Shown here piece by piece: positions 36,290 through 49,726 of a stretch of DNA of 64,000 nucleotides; position 1 is the stretch's first letter; the number at the start of each line of letters is the position of its first letter. Below the pieces are notes generated by a model, which had not been told where the DNA came from, searched no databases, and saw only the letters and a list, made by a program, of their open reading frames with translations. Location: positions 29,547,333-29,611,332 of the forward strand of contig NC_034412.1 in the NCBI RefSeq assembly GCF_002078875.1. Reading direction: 5' to 3'. The stretch is from Numida meleagris (lineage: Eukaryota; Chordata; Aves; Galliformes; Numididae). A program made the translations under genes and the position numbers.

Positions 36290-37583
36290 GCTGCAAGACA
36301 CTAGGTTGCTGAAGGTGGCAGGAGGCCTGGTGACAAAGGGCACGGTACACAACATCTCATTACCTCAGCCTCTGCTGCAAAGATTAGCATTCAGAAATGC
36401 CAGACTCCTGAAGGAAGGCCAGGGCAACAGAGACTTCTCCTCAGTGGAAAAGGAGGAAGTTCAGGAACATTCACACAATCAAAGAAGCCCATGAGACCTG
36501 ACAGGATGCATCCACAAGCACTGAGGAACTAGCTAACATCATTTCGAGTCCACTCTCAGTCTGAGAGTCATGGAGGCATTCTGGACAGGTTCCCATGGAC
36601 TGGAATAAAGCAGAAGACTGTTGTCTTGAAGAAGGGCAAGGAGGTACACACATCTGAACTACAGATTGGTCAGCCTCATCTTAATGAAGTCAGTAACCCT
36701 GGGAACCACTTCCAAACAAATGAAGGACAAGACAGTTATTGACCGACCTGATGAAATACACGGCTTGGTGGATGTCACTTATCCTAACTTCAGGACAACC
36801 TTCAGCACCATCTCCCACAGCATCCTTATAGACAAACACAGTCAAACACTGACTACATAAGCAGCCAGCAAGCTGGAATGAAGCGGCTGACCTTCCAGGA
36901 TTAGATGTTTGTGATCAGAAGCATGAAATCCAGCTGGAGGTCAATAACTGACTCCTGGTGTTATGCCGTTAATCTGGGGCCAGTACAGTTAAGTACCTTC
37001 ACTAACGATGGAGCAGGATGCATGCTCAGCAAGTTCACAGGTGATATCAAACTGCCAGGAGCAACTGAAGCACCAGCTGGTTGTGCTGCCATTCAGAGGA
37101 CCTCAACAGGCTGGAGAAGCAGGCCAATTAGAATCTTATCCAGCTCAAAGAGCTATATCAAGTCCTACACCTGTGAGGAATAAGCCAGGCATCCATGCAG
37201 GCTAGGGTACAGCCAGCTTTACAGGGATGGCTCCCAAAAGCCTGTTTAGCCTAGGGAAAAAGAAAAAAAAAAACAAAACACTTCATCCACATGCAGTAAA
37301 TACCTGATTGGTAAAAGCAAAAACAGTGGAGCCCAACTCTCGCAAGCTGGGCCCAGTAAAAGGACAAAAAGTAACTGGCACAAACTGAAGTACAAGGAAT
37401 TCCTTTTAAACTTAAGAAGCAGCTTCTTATCTTGAGGCTGACTACTGAAACAAGTTGCAAAAAGGGGTCTATCCTCAGAGATGCTCAACCAGTGGCCCTC
37501 AACAACTTGCTCTAGCTGACCATGCTCTGCAGAGGGGGTCAGACTAATTCCCCAGAAAGCCTTCCAATCTCAGTAACCATGAA
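36290..37583 (+). repeat. Ancient CR1 LINE, plus orientation, about 1.3 kb
   Basis: It is strongly diverged but keeps CR1 ORF2 blocks in the right order. These are the GCCCATGAGACCTGACAGGA region followed by a GATGCATCCACAAGC block, a CCCACAGCATCCTTATAGAC block, the GATGGAGCAGGATGCATGCT block, a CAAGTTCACAGGTGATATCA block, TGTGCTGCCATTCAGAGGAC followed by TCAACAGGCTGGAGAAGCAG, then a 3' part with GGCACAAACTGAAGTACAAG and GGGGGTCAGACTAATTCCCC. All frames are broken by stops and small indels. An A-rich stretch at 37258-37280 interrupts it. It reaches further 5' than the other copies in the window. Confidence 0.85.
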
Positions 37584-37855
37584 TGTATCATCAAGCAGCT
37601 GTCAAGCACTGTGTTTTCTTGACTGTTTTGAAGTTTTGCTTTTTTTCCAGAAGTGCACAAGCCAAAGGACAGTTGGCATAAGCAAAAACTATGGAATCCT
37701 CTGTGATTTGAAACACTGGCTATTGAGCAAGAGCTTTTTGGAAGCAATAAAATAATCTGCTCTTTTCAAAGCAATTTCCAATATTCTGGGAGACTCCCCT
37801 AACAAGGAATACAGTTTTAAATAGCAAGACAGGTAGACAGGGTACTACACAGCTT

Positions 37856-37871
37856 GATCTCTCTCTCTCTG
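37856..37871 (+). repeat. Short CT repeat
   Basis: About seven CT units just downstream of the ancient CR1. Confidence 0.7.
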
Positions 37872-38109
37872 TTAAGGTTAAACTGTTAATACATTTTAAA
37901 AACAAAGGAAAACAAAACAAAACACAAAAACTCTATAGCTACAAATCAGCACCGCTTATTCCATCATTCCATCAAAATAACTGCAATGATAATAAGGAGA
38001 TGTGATAACGGAGAACGGGGAAATGCATTTGATGTCCATCAGCTTTGAAGGAGTAAGAAAAAAATCCTTCATGTGTCACTCTGCCACTGGCTACATGATC
38101 AGGACGCAA

Positions 38110-38158
38110 TTTTTTTATTTTTTTTTTGCTTTTTTTGTTCTGTTTTTGTTTCCATTTC
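38110..38158 (+). repeat. T-rich low-complexity tract
   Basis: Blocks of T separated by single A, GC, G or C bases. On the GAB1 strand it is A-rich. Confidence 0.8.
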
Positions 38159-41100
38159 TTAGTATAGCATTGAAATCTACCCAAAAAGAGCAATGTAGCC
38201 TTTGTCAGAACCAAACCATTACAAATCTAAGACAACTTTGTAAGCTTCAACATAAAAAAAAAGTTTCGAACATGAACCACAATACTGGTAAGTGGAAAAC
38301 TGGCAATGTACAAGTGTCTCTTGCTAAACTTCTGGACCTTTAGTAGGTCTAAACATTTAACTGTCCTACCCAGCAACTTAACACTGCTTCCAAATTTGAA
38401 CAATATTCATTAAGTCTGCTAGTAACCTTCTAAAACCATGATGTTCTTTTCCATAACCCATATAAACGTCAACCTGAAAAATACTGACATGCTTCTCTGA
38501 GTTTCTCAACATTGCTACTAAGAGAACTTAACTGCAAGAGGACATCTGCCTTACACACATTCCAATATCTGTTTCTCTTTCACTTCTTTTCTAACACACA
38601 CTACAGATGTCCAGAGCAAAAAAAAAAATAATAAGCACAACCAGCTTTAACATGATTAAACTAAGACAATAGTGCACCAACTCTATAACAACCTAAAACT
38701 TTGAAATTCATTGGCTGGTCTATCTACAGTCATATGCCTGATGTTATAATGTTAGTTTCTGTAGAGATCCAAAATATTAATTTAAATGAAAAGTCAGAAA
38801 ATTATGATTGCACTCTCCACATGAAAGAGGTATCAAACAGATCGACCTCACAGCTTTGTCATCCATCCCAATTTCACTTAATGCCAGTGATATTCTGCAG
38901 ACTGTCATTTAAGTTAACAGAATTCAAAGCCCAGGTAGGAGAGTCACATAAAGATTAGGAAAGAATAACTAATGCAAGGGTAATGAAAATACCTTGCTCT
39001 GAGAAAAAAATAAAGATTTATTGAATGTAAATTCAAGGATGGGATTTTTACCCCATTACTTATTTTTCAAGTGACCATTTACCTTTTAGTAATTCACCCT
39101 ATTCATTTACATTTCCTAAGATATTTTTCAAAATCCAAAAACGATTGTGTAACTCAAGAGAGATGCCATTATTCACTTTTCTGGTCAATTTTCCTGAGTG
39201 TTTGGAATGAGAGGAGGAAAGCAGTAAGTACTGACTCCGGCACACAAATCTATCACTCAGAAATTGACAAAAATAAAACTAAGTAACAGTCATATTTTTG
39301 GTAGAAGAAGCTAAGGAATTCAAACAATTCCTGAGTTTATTTGTACTAAACTCCTTGTTCCAAAACACTTACCCTAATGCAAAGCACTCTAAAGCATATT
39401 GAAATTGCACATGCTTGCAAACAGCCAATGAACGAGCCGGGGTGAAAAACAGGAAGAAACTGATTTTCAGCACATGATCACAGGAAACAAATTTTCAGGC
39501 TGAATTGCAATTTTAGAAAGAATTTTGCAATTACTGTCATATACCAAAATATTATTACCTCAAGCTCGGTATATATGACCATAGTAATGCTTTGTGTCTG
39601 ACAAGTTATTTTAGTTCATGAAAACCATGTAATTTCTGACACATTTCTTGTTGGTCAAAACCAACAGATTGCTCCACACTTCTAACCAATGCATTGCAAT
39701 AGACACTAACGTTGAAAGAAGGTTTTAAGAAATATCTTCCCACCTGACAGTAATTTCTTTCTGACTCCATTATGATGAAGCAGAGAGTGTGAAGCTATAC
39801 TGGAATTTACACCCACAGAAAACTTTAAAGATGAGAAAATGCTTCTGGAGATGGACGTTTGGCCACATTACGTATGGGTTTGGGGTTGTTTGTGTGTTTT
39901 TCTAATTTTGCATATTTAAAAGAGTCTGTCCTGGGAAAGTACAGGTGCTCCTTAGGCCAGCGTACTTTCAAACCTCACCTACAGGATTTACAGTGGATAT
40001 AGTTCAGAACCACAAACCTCAACATATGTGCTGTATGGCACCGCCAAGACCACGTCTGTAAAAAGGCATATCTCAGCCTGCCCTTGCAGTTCCTGTCTAG
40101 TATACTGAAAAACCCAAGTGAATAGCACTAGACAAGATACATATTCATATATATGCTGATAAATGTTGTATTTGAACAGCACAAAACAAGGCAACCTGAT
40201 CATTTCCTCTGACACTATTCCCTGCTGCCTTTCAGACAGGAGAGTGGTGAACAATGGTGATTATAAGGGAACAGACCATGTGAAGGGTAACCAGCTCCAG
40301 GGCGTTGTCTTATTAACAGTCAAAATAAAGAGCTGGCCTAGACAAGTCTTTGGATGCAGCAGAGCTCTAGCAGAGTGAACCCTAGGCCAGAGATGTGGCT
40401 AATAAGCAACCTGCACTATCTTCCAATCTCTGTAACGTGGATTCAGGTCTGAAATTTAAACGATGGTATCATTTCTTTGAATTCTGTCTCCTGCTCCTGA
40501 TTTCTGTTATACATAATCACACACTGATACGATATGCACACAAGTGAATGATACTGGTAAAACAGTAATATCAAACATTGTTTCAAGACTACCAAGCAGC
40601 TACCCTGTGACATATGAATTAGAACATTCTTGATGCTACAGAAGATTTCATGGTATAAATTTGTAGTCCAAAAGCAAAACAGAGTAGTTTCAATTTTACT
40701 AGATTAAAATATTTCACCACGTACAGCAAGCTTTGTGGAAGAGAGGGAAGTACTGAAGTGCATGCATGAGACGAAGGACAAAATGGAAGTACTGATCTGC
40801 CTTCCCAGGTGCAAAGCATTTGGGAAAAGTCAAACCCACAAAAAGAGGGAAAAACAACTGGCCCCAAGAAAGACCCGATGCATCAGCGCATCACGCACAG
40901 CAGCGCAAAGTCCTGCCTACATGGGACCATCTCTGTGCCCTCTCCTGCTCTGGAGGGAGACAGGCTGCAGCGCACATGTTACAGCACACTGAACATACAT
41001 CCAGGGCCACTGTTCTCAGAGGCTATCTTTAGGAATACTCTTCGTATAGTTTGTGTGTGTCTATACACGATACTTTATAGTCGTAAGTATCATAAAAAAG

Positions 41101-44100
41101 GAAAGCCAGCAGTTTCTTTCCATTTATGCTTGATCAGAGGGACCTCTTAAGATCATAAGGAAAACAGCCCTGCTCATCCTTCAACAATGTCCCACAAGTT
41201 ACGCACAAGTGCACACAGGCTCACACGCTGTTTTGAAAGGAGAACAACAACTGATTTCCTGGAAGCGTGATGTCCTGTTTTGTTATTGGTTTTAGTTTTT
41301 TTTGTTCCCTCCCTCAAGGTGATGCAGAAAATCATCACCATCCCAGATGTTAGCCATAATAGCTTTGCACAGGATGAGGCAGCTGGCTGTACAAACACAT
41401 TATTCTACATACCCATTCCAGATTTCACTGCTTTTTCTATAGGGGGTCTTCCAAATCCTGGAATTTCAAGCTGTAGGACATGAATAAGCATATATTTGAG
41501 TTTCCAGACACTGCAAGTGTGCATGAGGCAATGAACTTATACAAAGTATTTTTAGACTTCCGGCAATCAACTGTCCTCCTGGCACTGCTCAATATGACAC
41601 ATAGTCATATTGCCTGAATTATTCAGTTGTGCTAACATATGCTATAATTTAAAAGTTGCATTTCTGCCTTTCTGCAAAAAGAACTACTGTCAAATTTGCT
41701 CCTGCAAGAAGTTGAATCACAAGTGATTAAGGGTAATCTAAGCTAAACAGTATTGTGTAAATGCTTATTAAATTATAGAAAGTAATTCATTTTATCTACA
41801 CAAGATAATGATGTAAACTGAACAAAACACCAGTAATGCTTGGGTGTGTATACCAAGAGAGGTAGCTAAATTCTGTGCAGTGAGTTTTGCCATTACAGAG
41901 GCACGTAAGTCTATGCCTTACTTGCAGACAAAAAGCACATTCTGCAAAGGAAAATAAATCAAACAACATTGCCTCAACTTTGCAGGTCCTGGAAGACAGA
42001 ACCACTGCACTCCAAGAATTGTCCTATTTGCCAGCATGGCTCAGTAAACATCCAGTGTTTGAATTGTTTCTACAAGGAGTCAGGAGACAGCTTGTAGCGT
42101 ACAGGTGTCTCACCTGTCAAAGAAAGGATCAAGTTATAGGTGTATCAGTGAGAGTATGCAAAGGCAGACTAACAGAGTCCAGCACAGGGCGATCTTGTAA
42201 GAAACAGCCCTGCGTGATTACTGGAACAACTTAATTATTCAGCAGAACTGATTAACAAATTACTATTTGATGCAGTTCCAGACTATACACTATTATAATA
42301 AATAGTGTCGTTAACCATGATTATGCATTATCTCTAATGAAGAAGCTTCAAATGAAAGAGCTTACTAATTAGCTGTGGCCTACATCTTGGAGCCAACAAA
42401 GGAATCTTAGAAGTCTTCTTCTACAAATTTAAAAACAAGCAAATAAGTTCAATAAGATGCTGATGGTATTTCTTCTGTAAATGAAGTAAAAGATGTCATC
42501 AAGATGTGATGTTGTGATTTTAATCTGTTACTGACGTGCTTCTCTTGGCTTATGACTGTTCTTGGTCTATTTTAGCATTGTGACTGTCTTTTATAGAAGA
42601 AAATGATTTACTTTTAACAACTGCCTCAGTTCGCGATCCCCTCATTAAGGCCATTATTTTCTGCATGCTAAGACACAGAAACTGATCACACTGTCCCAGC
42701 CCTTCAGAAAAAAAAAAGAATACATTTCATGGCCTAAAGCTGATGATATTTAATTGAATGGCCTTTGATTCTAAACCCAGCTGAGACTCCAATGCAAAAA
42801 AGGTACTTAGAGTCAAGTAATGAAAGTCATTTTGGAGGGTAAAAATTTCTCAGCAGTATCATGTTAGAAAGAAATTATAATCTTTTCTGAAGAAAGAAAT
42901 CAAAATAATCTCTGTTTCATGTTAAGTTCAATTTTGTTTTTCTTAGACAAAATGACAACAGTCAAAGAATTCAAGTGAAGGAAATAGTCTCTGGAGGTTG
43001 CTCTCCAAAATTAGTGAAGAACTAATTAAAGGAGCTATGCTGACTAATTCAATGCTGCCAAGGCTACTACTGGTGTAGCTGGTGGGAGCAGAGCATTGTA
43101 TTGCTTCCAGTTACAGTCTTAGTCTTGACAAAATGAAGAGTAGTTCAAAAGAGTGAGGAAAAAAAAAAAGCCAGATACAGAGTTAAGGATCCTCTTCCTA
43201 TTAAGAAAAGAATACATTTCTTGTTATGATGCAGAGATAACCAACGCCTTTTAAATGAACAAAATGCACACCTTTTTGCCATTTCAGTTTTTCAAATTAC
43301 TCTCCCCTTCTGTGCAGGACAACAAGCATTTCTGTACGTGGATCATCCAAAAAGCTTTATTAATTTAATCAAGTTTCTCACCTGCGAAGTATACTTTGTG
43401 GAGTACTGCATATGCAAAAATTTACAAATAATTGTTTTACACACTGCTCTTTCCTACCTATCACATGCAAGGAATTTTCCTGAAATACCCCCTGAACGCA
43501 AGACTATTCTCGCTATCACCAGAAGGTCCAAAAGTAGCTTGGGAACTTCCAAGCGGTCTTGCCCACACCTGCAAATTATAGTATTTTTTATCACAACTAC
43601 ACAAAATTGGTCCATTTTCAGACACCTGGCAGCCCAGCATTAGCTCCAAGAATATCTTGCCACTCTAATACTGTCTGTATGAAGAAAAGGCAGTTTGGAA
43701 ATCAAACATTTTAAAGGAGAAAGCATCAATTCCTGAAGAGAGAGCACTGATTCCTGTCATGCAACATATTTAGTTTGTCTTCAGATCACAAGATAATGAG
43801 AAGCAATGCTTCAGTAGGAGTTACGTTAATGTTTTCTTAATAGGAAAATGTAATCTGAGAGCTAAAAATAATTCACTCTAGAACTATGGATAAGAGCAGA
43901 GCATAAACTACTTTTTATTCATGACAAATCCATACTGGGGCAGAGCAATGAGGCTGACATTTATGCCAAGAATACACACACTACTTGTAATAAAGCTTTA
44001 AGGATACTTGTGATACTTCTATAACTACTGAACTAACAAAAAAATATATACACAAGGATAAGCATGCACAAAGAAAACGTTTAAAGCCACAGGAGAGCTC

Positions 44101-44839
44101 ACTCAGATTGATGTTATCTGATTTACAAATTGAGAAGGTGAAGTGCTTTGTTATCTCTCCAGTTCCCTCACCACTTCGCCATTTAATGTTCTGCATTTCC
44201 TCTTTACTAAGCATTAAGTCTGATTAAGTCACATCAAAATAAGCGACTTGAAACTTTCACTTTTCTTCAGATGTTCTCATTTAATATTACTATCAGATCC
44301 TTACATTTGAGTAATTAAACCTGGTTACACTTCATAATGACCTTTATGGAATTCTGCTACTCAGAACACACTTCACAAATCAGTCTCCTATTCTTTTTAG
44401 CTGGAAAGTTAAATGCTGCCAAAGTACATTTTTTCAAGCCTTACGGAAGAATGACAGTAATAGATAAAAACTGCAAATATACAATACAGGAACTCACACA
44501 GATCAAGTAATATCTCAGTCTAATGAGCATATTCCCAAAGGTTTGCAGTTTAAAAAAAAAAACCTTCTGCAAGGTTATTGCTATTTAATTTGTTGCGTGA
44601 ATTTGATGGTGTAGCAAGAGAATAGTTCCTCTTCTAAAGCAAAATCCATACAATCACCCCTAAAAGAAGAAACAGTGCAGCAGTTGCATTTACTTTCAGT
44701 ATGGGAATATCAATACCTGGAATGTGACAGCAGCCAGCCTTAATTTTATTCATTTTGAAGAGTTCTTTCTATACAGCAAGCATCTTTCAGCAATCCATTA
44801 TCACCCAGTGGTTTCTTGACAACAGGTATAGCACAATGG

Positions 44840-44857
44840 AAAAAAAAAAAAAAAAAA
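44840..44857 (+). repeat. A18 homopolymer
   Basis: An uninterrupted A run in intron 1. Confidence 0.9.
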
Positions 44858-45884
44858 GTCCATTCCTCACAGGGAGGATTCCCAAGTGCCTGGCTTTTCT
44901 CTTTGCCTATTCCAGAGTTTTTCTTACAAGTGAATCACTTGTCAGATACTTATGTGCTAGCAATAAACAAAAAGTTTTGCAACAGCCTTAATAAACTAGC
45001 AGTCACAAAATTAAACAGACAAATCACTGCAGTATCACAGGAATTTAAGTCATCTTAGTAGCAAGGACTGTGATTTATTTATGATGGTTTTTCAGACAGT
45101 TACACGAACCTAGATTGTTTGCAAACCCCTAACAGGATTCTTTTCCCACTTAATTTTTTTAATATTTTAAGGAGATCTTTATTTCTTAACTTCCTGTGAA
45201 ATTATTTCAAACTTTCTCTCTTTTGCTATTATACACTCGAGGAGAGCTCATACAAGATTTTAAAATTTGCTCTCTCAAAGTTGACTGACACTCTTTGAAT
45301 GAAAGCATACTGAACACAATAAAACCAGTCAATGTTTCCTCTTCTCCACATCTCTGAAGTCTGTGCATCCAAAAACAATTCTGAGATCACAGGTAGAGAG
45401 AAATAGCTAGTAAAAGGCACGTGATTTGGGTCATTAAATTATGACACAAAATCCCTATCGAGGTTCTCTCTGTTTTCATACTGTTTTCTACCACAGTTCA
45501 GCAATGTCCATAACTTAGGCAAAAAGCCTGACTGCAATATTCCAAAAGAAAAGAAAGGTAAACACAAACTTTCAAGATCAACTGAATTGATATTTCCATT
45601 ACACCAGTAATTATTACATGCAAAGAAGCATAGGATTGAAGCAAAACTGGCTTGAGTGATATACTCCTGATTGCACACCTGCACTTTTATTACAGAGATA
45701 GTCTGCTGACCTTAAATGCCAAGTCTGTTGAACAAGACTTTCAACAATGAAACACGGTTACTTAATGACTTAATGGAGACAGACCATTCGCTTACAAAAC
45801 AGCGCCCGTTTGTCTAACCAGAAAGAAAGTTAAATAATCCTAGGGGAGAGAAATCAAAGCTAGTGAGAAGAAGAAAGGAAACAG

Positions 45885-46290
45885 CCAGCGCGCGAGCATA
45901 ACTGTGATACACTCAAGAAGGAAAGACAAAAGGACCAAACGTACCCTCGCCAGGAGCTGCCCCTCTGCCTCGGACAGTCACCGCTCTCTGCTCACCACCG
46001 TGGTCCCCACACAAGCTACAGGCAGCTCGGCCTGGCCCGCAGCCAGCTGGGTGACTTCAGCCGCTCCATATTAACACAGCCACAGAAGCAGGGGACAGCG
46101 GGAGAAAATGGAGCACGCTGCAGGGTTTGCTCGGGCCTGCCACAACCAGAGGGCAGCAGAGCCAGAAGCCCCTGCCTCGCACAGCATGGGCCCCAGAGCA
46201 TTACAGAGCCCACAGCCTGACTGGCCCCAGCCTACTCACGCTACCCATGTCAAGCTTCAGTGGCCACATTAACAAGCGGCCCGAGAAGGT
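45885..46290. promoter_or_regulatory. CpG-rich patch inside GAB1 intron 1 (candidate regulatory element)
   Basis: I count about 19 CpG dinucleotides in roughly 400 bases, including a CGCGCG, against long CpG-poor flanks. The patch is also visibly GC-rich. On the minus strand it holds a 65-codon open frame (46016-46213) of unrecognised sequence, and at 45940-45945 a donor-like GAGG|GTACGT. A partial CTCF-like core, CCAGAGGGCAGC, sits at 46146-46157. These fit an alternative GAB1 promoter or first exon, an enhancer, or simply a GC-rich island. The sequence does not decide between them. Confidence 0.35.
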
Positions 46291-49200
46291 GGTCAATTAG
46301 CCAGACCTATGCCTTCACAGTATAGGGTAAAATGAAAGACATGAATTTTAAAATGGCTTTGACAACTTCCAAAAGTGATAAAATGTACTAAATTCCTGCA
46401 ATAAATTATCCTGCACATTCTGAACTATTTCCTGAAACACGAGCTGTTCACTCAAAAACTTAAAGGTCAAATTTGCATTGATAGCTTTGCCAACGAGTTT
46501 TCTGAAAAGAAGAGAGGAGGAGGAAGAAACAGAGAAAGATGTCACAATAAGAAATCGCTACTGATATTTAACACAAGTAGCCACCGACAGTATAAAAGCA
46601 ACCTGAAGAGATGATTTATTCATCTTGTTTTCACCAATATTCTCTTATCTTAAGGCCTAATGATTATATCTTCTTTCTCCGGTGCTACATGGAAAGCCTT
46701 CCTTCTTCAAAAAGTGGGGAGCGGCAATTGCTGACTGTCCCACTTTTAACTCTTCCTCACATTCCCATGCACAGAATTGTTTTCTTTTTTTTTCCTTTAA
46801 GAACACAAGTACTTCATTACATCAGATTATTTTCTTTTAAACAGTATATCCAAAATGGCTACTCACTATTTTTAATTAATGCAAGCTGCAGCCAGATGTC
46901 TTTCCTCAGGAGTTCAGAACTAAGCACAAAGTTGTTATGAGAATGATACTCGAACAGCAGTATGCTTAAGTAAACAAACACATGAAGAAGCCAAATGTAA
47001 GTTCTTACCTTTGTCAATGTACTGACTTCTAATGAGCCCACCTGGATTTTTTTTATGCTTCCTTTTAGTGAAGGAGAAAGGAGGCACCTGTGTCTTCTAG
47101 AACCATCACACTCCAATAAGAAAACTGAAAATCATAATTAGCCAGCCCTGTTCAGTTTGCAACTAATCAGGAATTAAGAGGTCCCACATTCAACCAGCTG
47201 ATTCTTTAGCGAGATCATATTCACACTAGCACCAATATGCCGCCACACTCAGGGAAGAAAAAGTACAGCTATGCGTATGCCTTATTTTCACACTTTGTAC
47301 TGCCAATAATGCCTTTCAAGAACAAAACACATGAAAAAGCAAACCCAGTCTCTTAACAGAGCCTGGCACTACAATTTGAAAAGAAGAACGGGATAGCATT
47401 TAAAGCTGTTACAGACTTAGTACTAGCTTTGCAGTGAGCAAACCAAAGTAAGCCTGCTAAAAACCCTGCTACCATCAGATGCTGTGATCTGCCAGAAAGC
47501 ATTACCAAAATCCCCCAAGAGAATGTCTTCGGCCCAGCTGACAGTAACTGTAGGTCTGAATGACATATTTAAAAGCAATCAAGCTGATTACATTATGCAT
47601 CAAAACATGGTTAAGTGGTACCATTTTGCAGCAATATTTAAAGAACATCTGACCTTCTTGAGAAGAAATAAGGTTGAATTACCAAAATACAAGTGAAAAA
47701 AAGAACCCAATAGAAGTGAGAATTTTGCAGTAGTTTCTGGATTACAGAGCTTCCCATACCAAGCAAAAGCTTCACGGAAACAAACGCTGAATTTAGTGAC
47801 CTTGCCTTAGGCAAGTGGAAGAGACTGTAACATTACCGAGTTCTCCTATTCCCCTTGGCATTTTTTTGTTTGTTTGTTTTCTTAGGTGCAAGTTATTCTC
47901 GCCACTCCCTTCTCACCAGGTGTAGCTTCACTTCTAAAGCTCCCGGCAAACCACCTCTCCACTCAGGTGCAGCTTATTCTGCTGTTACAGACCAGCTACT
48001 CTCCTTGTTTCTGTACCCCCAGAGCCCAAAAGAAAAAAGCTGCTGCCTAAATGAGACACATTCATCATATCAGGAGAGATGGAACTCAGCAGAGAAAGAA
48101 GTCAGTTTGTACACACTTCCATATGTTTGCGCATTAGTAATTTTAACATGGTATGGCTTTTACTTTGAAGGCCTAGAGAAGCTTATACAGTAATACTGCG
48201 AACATAAATGTCAGCTTTGTTGAGCCACCAGGAAGTCTAAAGTGGAATCTCACAGAGCTCTAGAACTGTATTTCTGTGGCTCCACTAAGGAGACAAGTGA
48301 AGAGTTTCAGGGTGGTTTGTAGAGGTACATCAAACAGTAACACCACTGACACAGCATCTTCAGCAAGGAGCACTTAATAATCCAGTCTACGTTTAGTGCT
48401 ACTTTTGTTTGCCTGTTTTTAAAGAGCAGTGTTGATTCCTCTAACGAGCATCGGAGCCACAAGTGAATCTTTCCTAAATACTGCAATTCTAAAAGGCAGA
48501 ATTTCGCATGCAGCCAGCAAGATATGACAAAAAAGACACAGATGGAAAAACTAATTCAAGACTTCTCTCCAAACAGTTACCAAATCAATGGTCCTATATA
48601 TGGTTCTGCATCACACCTGAGGAATTAAAAAAAAAAACAACACAATTTCCTAAGGATAAAAGATCATGGCCCACAAATCTCCGGGCATACAGAGGAGTAG
48701 GTGTCTCCTCTTAGTACACAGAGAGGAAGAGACTACCAAAGAAGTGATGAAGTCAGCCAACATGCCAACAGGAAAGGTTTCACATTTCAGCATTGCAAAG
48801 AAAAACCAAGCACACGAAACAAAGAAATAAATTCTGCTTCCATGCATCAGGTCTGAGCAGGAACATTCACTAAGGAAGGCTTCTGAGTCAATAACTTCAA
48901 CAGAAGTAAATTTCTTCCAAGTTACTTTTTGAGTATTCACTGCAAAGTCTTTGCATTTTATATCACAATCCCACTAACGAAATTCCTTCCCAAACCCCAC
49001 CCTTACCTCCATGCCAAAAAGTTCAAATTTGAAATTCTAGCCCCATCCTGGATTAACAATTCATGTTCTGTCACCAAGTCCTATTTCGCAACCAGACTTT
49101 AATGTAGTTGTAGCAAGAATGTCTATAAAACCTTAAGCTGCCAAGACCTGCTCTGATGCTACCATTCCACTGGCTCAGTCTCATTCAAGGCTCAATACAG

Positions 49201-49709
49201 CCTGGAGGCAGAGATATAAGGAAGGACAACTCTGCCAGAAGTTGAGCTATTTTTTCAGAGCTATATATTGATTTAAATTGAATGTTCACAATATGTCCAT
49301 AATCTGAAGCAGAATCAATACAGTTATTTGTTTCATTTCATTATTCCCTCATGAATTAAGGAAAGGACCAATTGATTTCAACTGTTCTTCAGAGAACAGA
49401 CTGACAGCATACTACGACAAAACATTGTTGATCACAACTTTTGGTGAATATGCTATTGATATATAAGCGAAGAAATCTTCCAGAGCACAGTACACAGCCC
49501 TAAGAAAAAAAAAAAGCCTTATTTTCTCCATTCTTTGAGTAAACATGTGCCCGTATGTTCTTAAATTACTTCAAGTTTCATTCCTGTTCATGATTCTTTC
49601 CCAGAGTGACTGTCAATAGCAAAACTGATTTCCTAATTCGAGAAGCGAAAGCAGCAGACAATATAAAATTTAAATACCAATAGGCAGCGTTTGGTTTTAG
49701 GATTTCTAA

Positions 49710-49726
49710 TTTTTTTTTTTTTTTTT
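49710..49726 (+). repeat. T17 homopolymer
   Basis: An uninterrupted T run. On the GAB1 strand it is A17, without a recognisable retroposon body. Confidence 0.9.

Larger units (their letters stand above)
37584..45884. other. Unique intron 1 sequence, nothing recognised
   Basis: AT-rich DNA with a short CT repeat (about 37856-37871), T-rich low complexity at 38110-38158 and an A18 run (44840-44857). Open frames are all under 116 codons with no known family. No CR1 or exon was recognised. Confidence 0.6.

Noticed and set aside
45885..46290. First GAB1 coding exon located in the CpG-rich patch.
   Set aside because: None of the expected N-terminal peptide (GGEVVCSGWL type) is encoded in any frame on the minus strand here, so this is not the canonical exon 1.
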